From the NCBI GenBank assembly GCA_002105175.1, contig MCGE01000001.1, positions 3,534,001 to 3,598,000 on the forward strand: a DNA stretch of 64,000 nucleotides, written 5' to 3'. A program made the position numbers and the translations under genes. This document shows, piece by piece, positions 61,277-64,000 of the stretch. A model generated the notes under the pieces. The model searched no databases and had not been told where the DNA came from. It saw only the letters and a program-made list of their open reading frames with translations. Source of the DNA: Absidia repens. Taxonomy: Eukaryota > Mucoromycota > Mucoromycetes > Mucorales > Cunninghamellaceae. Numbering within the stretch: position 1 is the first letter of the stretch; every line of letters begins with the position of its first letter.

Positions 61277-62362
61277 AATATTTTCATTAAAGAAGAGAGG
61301 GATAGAGGGTAATACGGAAGAAAAAAAAATTATGAGAATTCAGTTCATATTAAAAATATATATATATATAGAAAAACGTCGTCAAACCTAATCATCCTAT
61401 TATAAAGGGCTTATATTACATGCTGGAAGCGCATCCGGGACTTTTTATGTCTTCCAATATAGAAAATTAAATAATCTGAAAAGGAAAAGAAAACCCATTG
61501 ACTAGTAGAGTAGAAATCAGCCATGACGAAAAGGGAAAAGTAAGGTAAAATCTCAATATCAAGATCTAGATCAGATTTCACGCTGCACTTGCGGAGAAAC
61601 CGTTTATAAGAAGCCACTGGCACGGCTCAGCTTACACGTATTGGAGCTTAATCCTAAAGGGGATTACAACGGCCTCAGCCGATAGATGGGGGGGGGTGAT
61701 TTCCAATAAACGTAAATCCACCCTCCCTCTCTCCCCCTTATTCTATAATGATCGAACGAAAATGGATGTGAAACAAGAAATGTGTTGGGGATCGGTCAAG
61801 GTGTCGGTTTGGAACGTAATGAGCTCTCCTTGTTTATTTTTTTATATTTTACTTTTATGGTTCAGTACATATTATACAGTACTGTACTGTACAATACAGT
61901 ATGGAAAGAAGAATTGAACTTCACTTCGGCTATTGGTTTTGGTCTATCCTATTTTTACAGACAATGATTTTTTGCTTATACAATGTAGGTGATACCAACA
62001 AAAGTTTTCTGAATTTTCTAAACACTTACACACACACAATAAGCACTCCACTAACAATAAATTCAATATATAATTTCGTAGGAAAAAAAAAAAGAAAGAG
62101 TCTATTATGCAGTAAAATAGCTATCAAGTATATATTTCTATATATATATATATATTATAACCATCTCAGCACTGTATGCTGGACCGGATTTACACTGGGA
62201 TTCAATTTTCTTTTTGAGACTCTTTTGAGTTTTCCCGAAAAAGAATTTTTTTCTTTCCATTTTTCTACCCTTTTTTTTTGGTTTTAATCACCTGCCCCAT
62301 ATCTCCCACATTGTTTATTTCTCTTATATACTCAAAACTAACTGTACTTATGAAAGAGTATA
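61277..62362. other. Divergent spacer, F-box gene / HMG gene
   Basis: About 1.1 kb of mostly AT-rich sequence between divergent genes. It includes a G-rich stretch (61680-61700), a near-palindromic TACAGTACTGTACTGTA block (about 61874-61890) and TA repeats (62141-62158). Open frames at 61696-62287 show no motif or codon pattern I would trust. Confidence 0.5.
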
Positions 62363-64000
62363 ATGGGTAAGTTTAATAGCAATAATAAAGGTACACGAAT
62401 CATGCTTTAATTGACTCTATTTTCTCCATTTTTTTTTGTTTACTTTTTACTTTCTAGATAATCTTGCTGACAATATTCACTTCAACCTGAGTTACCCAGA
62501 CTTTTCGCAACAAACTCCTTTACATGTAATTCACCAACACCAACAAGATCCCTCCTTCCAAGATTTACCTACCTCTTATTCCAGCTTCTCTTTATTACCA
62601 TCAAGCGTCACTCCGCAGCTTCATCAACCAACTAATGCCATTGTAAATAAAGAAATTGATAGCGAACAACACCGACAGCTTTTACCATCGTCTTCAGAAC
62701 AACCACATCATCAACATGAAGAGCAACAATCTACTATCACTTCTTCCTCAACAGCCTCATTAAACCTATTCTCTCCCTCGTCCTCCTCTTCGTCTTCTTC
62801 ACCAGGATCTTGCTCTTCTATGAAAACAACCCCCTCTAGAACTCGAGTAACAAGACCGCCCAATGCCTTTTTACTCTTCAATAAGGAAATGCGCAAACGA
62901 CTCAAGATCGATAACCCAAGCTGGACTGTCAGTGACATTAGCAAGGAAATTGGTGATCGCTGGAGAGCTTTGAGCCAGGTAAGTAAATCGCACACAAACA
63001 TACATACATATATATATATGTATATATATTAGACATCATGCTAATCCTCTCCCCTTTTCTATTACGTTTTATAGGAAGAAAAACACCAATACGTCATCCA
63101 TGCGAACAAGATCAAAGAAAGTCAACAAGCACTTCACCCTAATGCAATGTATATCCGACGCTCAAAAGCTGAATTGACCGAAGCTGGCCATTATGAAAAA
63201 GTCGAGAAAAAACGAGCAGATTGTCGTGAACAGCAACAAAGCTTCACTCAAGTGATGGTCACCGCAGCAGTAGGACCATCACCATCGCCACCGTCCTCAT
63301 CATCGTCTACAACAACAACAACAACAACAACAACAACCATGGATGCAACCGCCACTTCCTCACCTTCTTTGACTCGGACCATATCGTCAGCATCATCTTC
63401 TTCATCATCATCGACGCTGATTAACGCTAGACCCATGGGAACAGTCACTGCTCTTACTGGAATGGCGGATCCTAATCGATTTTTTGTTGGTACGGAAAAC
63501 ACGGGCGACAATGGAACGACCTATTTGATCTCTCAAGCACCACCCACCGCAACAGCAACAGCAACAGCAACACGCTCAAGAGCGAAACGAACGAGGCGAA
63601 AACACAAAAGGGACAGAAATCCAGGGGCACCCAAACATCCACTCTCTGCTTATATGTGGTTCTTAACCGAGGTGCGGTCTGAAACTCGCCAATCTTATCC
63701 TGGATCGACGGTGGGACAAATCAGCAAGGTATGCGCCGATCGATGGCACGCCATGGCCGAGGATGATCGATTACCTTACCTGACTATGGCTTCTACTGAC
63801 AAGGCGCGCTATGCAAGGGAAATGCGTGTGTATGCGTCACAGAACAATCATACCATGGGTCGTGGTACACGGCAGAAATATCGTGCGTCTTCGCCGACGT
63901 TGTTATTGGCTTCCATCGATGCAGGCCTTCCAGAACAACAGCAGCAACATCACCATCATGGCCTCTTTTATGCACCTGTCCCCTCCTCTTCTTCGTCCAA
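62363..64000 (+). CDS. Transcription factor with two HMG boxes (3' end beyond window)
   Basis: Exon 1 is 62363-62366 (ATGG, 4 nt), exon 2 62458-62978 and exon 3 63075 to the window edge; partial. Residues up to about 130 are S/Q/H-rich. HMG box 1 (about 134-205) is of the sequence-specific MATA/Sox type: RPPNAFLLFNKEMRKRLK, DISKEIGDRWRALS, then the YIRRSK end. After a T/S-rich linker and a nuclear-localisation patch (RSRAKRTRRKHKR, about 342-354), HMG box 2 (about 360-430) is of the HMGB type: PKHPLSAYMWFLTEVR and ISKVCADRWHAM. The pairing of box types suggests specific DNA recognition plus bending. MATA-HMG proteins include mating-type and developmental regulators; nothing nearby marks a sex locus. 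An intron splits box 1. Confidence 0.82.

Noticed and set aside
61872..61905. Near-palindrome TACAGTACTGTACTGTACAATACAGTA as an operator or hairpin
   Set aside because: It is made of short TACTG/CAGTA units expected in AT-rich spacer; no second site or motif supports a function.

Overview
The window is nuclear DNA from a fungus. Genes carry many short AT-rich introns (mostly 50-110 nt, GT-AG, often with long T or A runs), reading frames are rich in Q/S/T/N repeats, and spacers are AT-rich with homopolymers. The gene set (Def1-, Yif1-, Pof3/Dia2-, NIPA- and MATA-HMG-type proteins) and the intron-rich style point to an early-diverging filamentous fungus, most likely Mucoromycota. That placement is inference from style and content; no marker here fixes a genus. 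Exon coordinates come from reading splice sites by eye and checking that phases close.

Layout. 1-12 kb, all minus strand: a TBC-domain protein (1216-2713), a tiny cysteine-rich secreted protein (4266-4466), a NIPA-type magnesium transporter (4710-6177), a Def1-like CUE/Q-rich protein (6691-9665), an unknown protein (10118-11391) and a membrane J-protein (11579-11989). 12-17 kb, plus strand: a GFA/CENP-V-fold zinc protein, class II fumarase and the Golgi/ER protein Yif1. 18.4-31.9 kb, plus: one 13.5-kb gene of about 45 exons encoding an ALFY/WDFY3-like BEACH-WD40-FYVE protein. 33.9-37.9 kb, minus: a CLIP-170-like microtubule plus-end protein. 38.4-48.8 kb, plus: a small PNRC/Edc1-like protein, a low-complexity protein, a mitochondrial carrier and a coiled-coil protein. 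49.6-55.0 kb, plus: a P5-type ATPase with a secreted-type cysteine-rich N-terminus. 55-59 kb: a gene-free convergent spacer with a LINE remnant, a dispersed repeat and a solo LTR. 59-61.3 kb, minus: a TPR/F-box/LRR protein of Dia2/Pof3 type. 62.4 kb to the end, plus: a protein with two HMG boxes, cut by the window edge.

There is no operon-like logic; these are independent eukaryotic genes. Several share cell-biology themes: membrane traffic (TBC, Yif1, ALFY-like, P5 ATPase), ubiquitin and chromatin stress (Def1-like, Dia2/Pof3-like) and cytoskeleton (CLIP-170-like). I do not see a compact new multi-gene system.

The most interesting items are the P5 ATPase with its cysteine-rich ectodomain, the two-HMG-box protein with a 4-nt coding first exon, the knottin-like secreted peptide, a four-copy dispersed repeat and six single-base frame breaks confined to two genes (five in the ALFY-like gene, one in the CLIP-like gene). 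The breaks look like homopolymer sequence errors, but they could be real.
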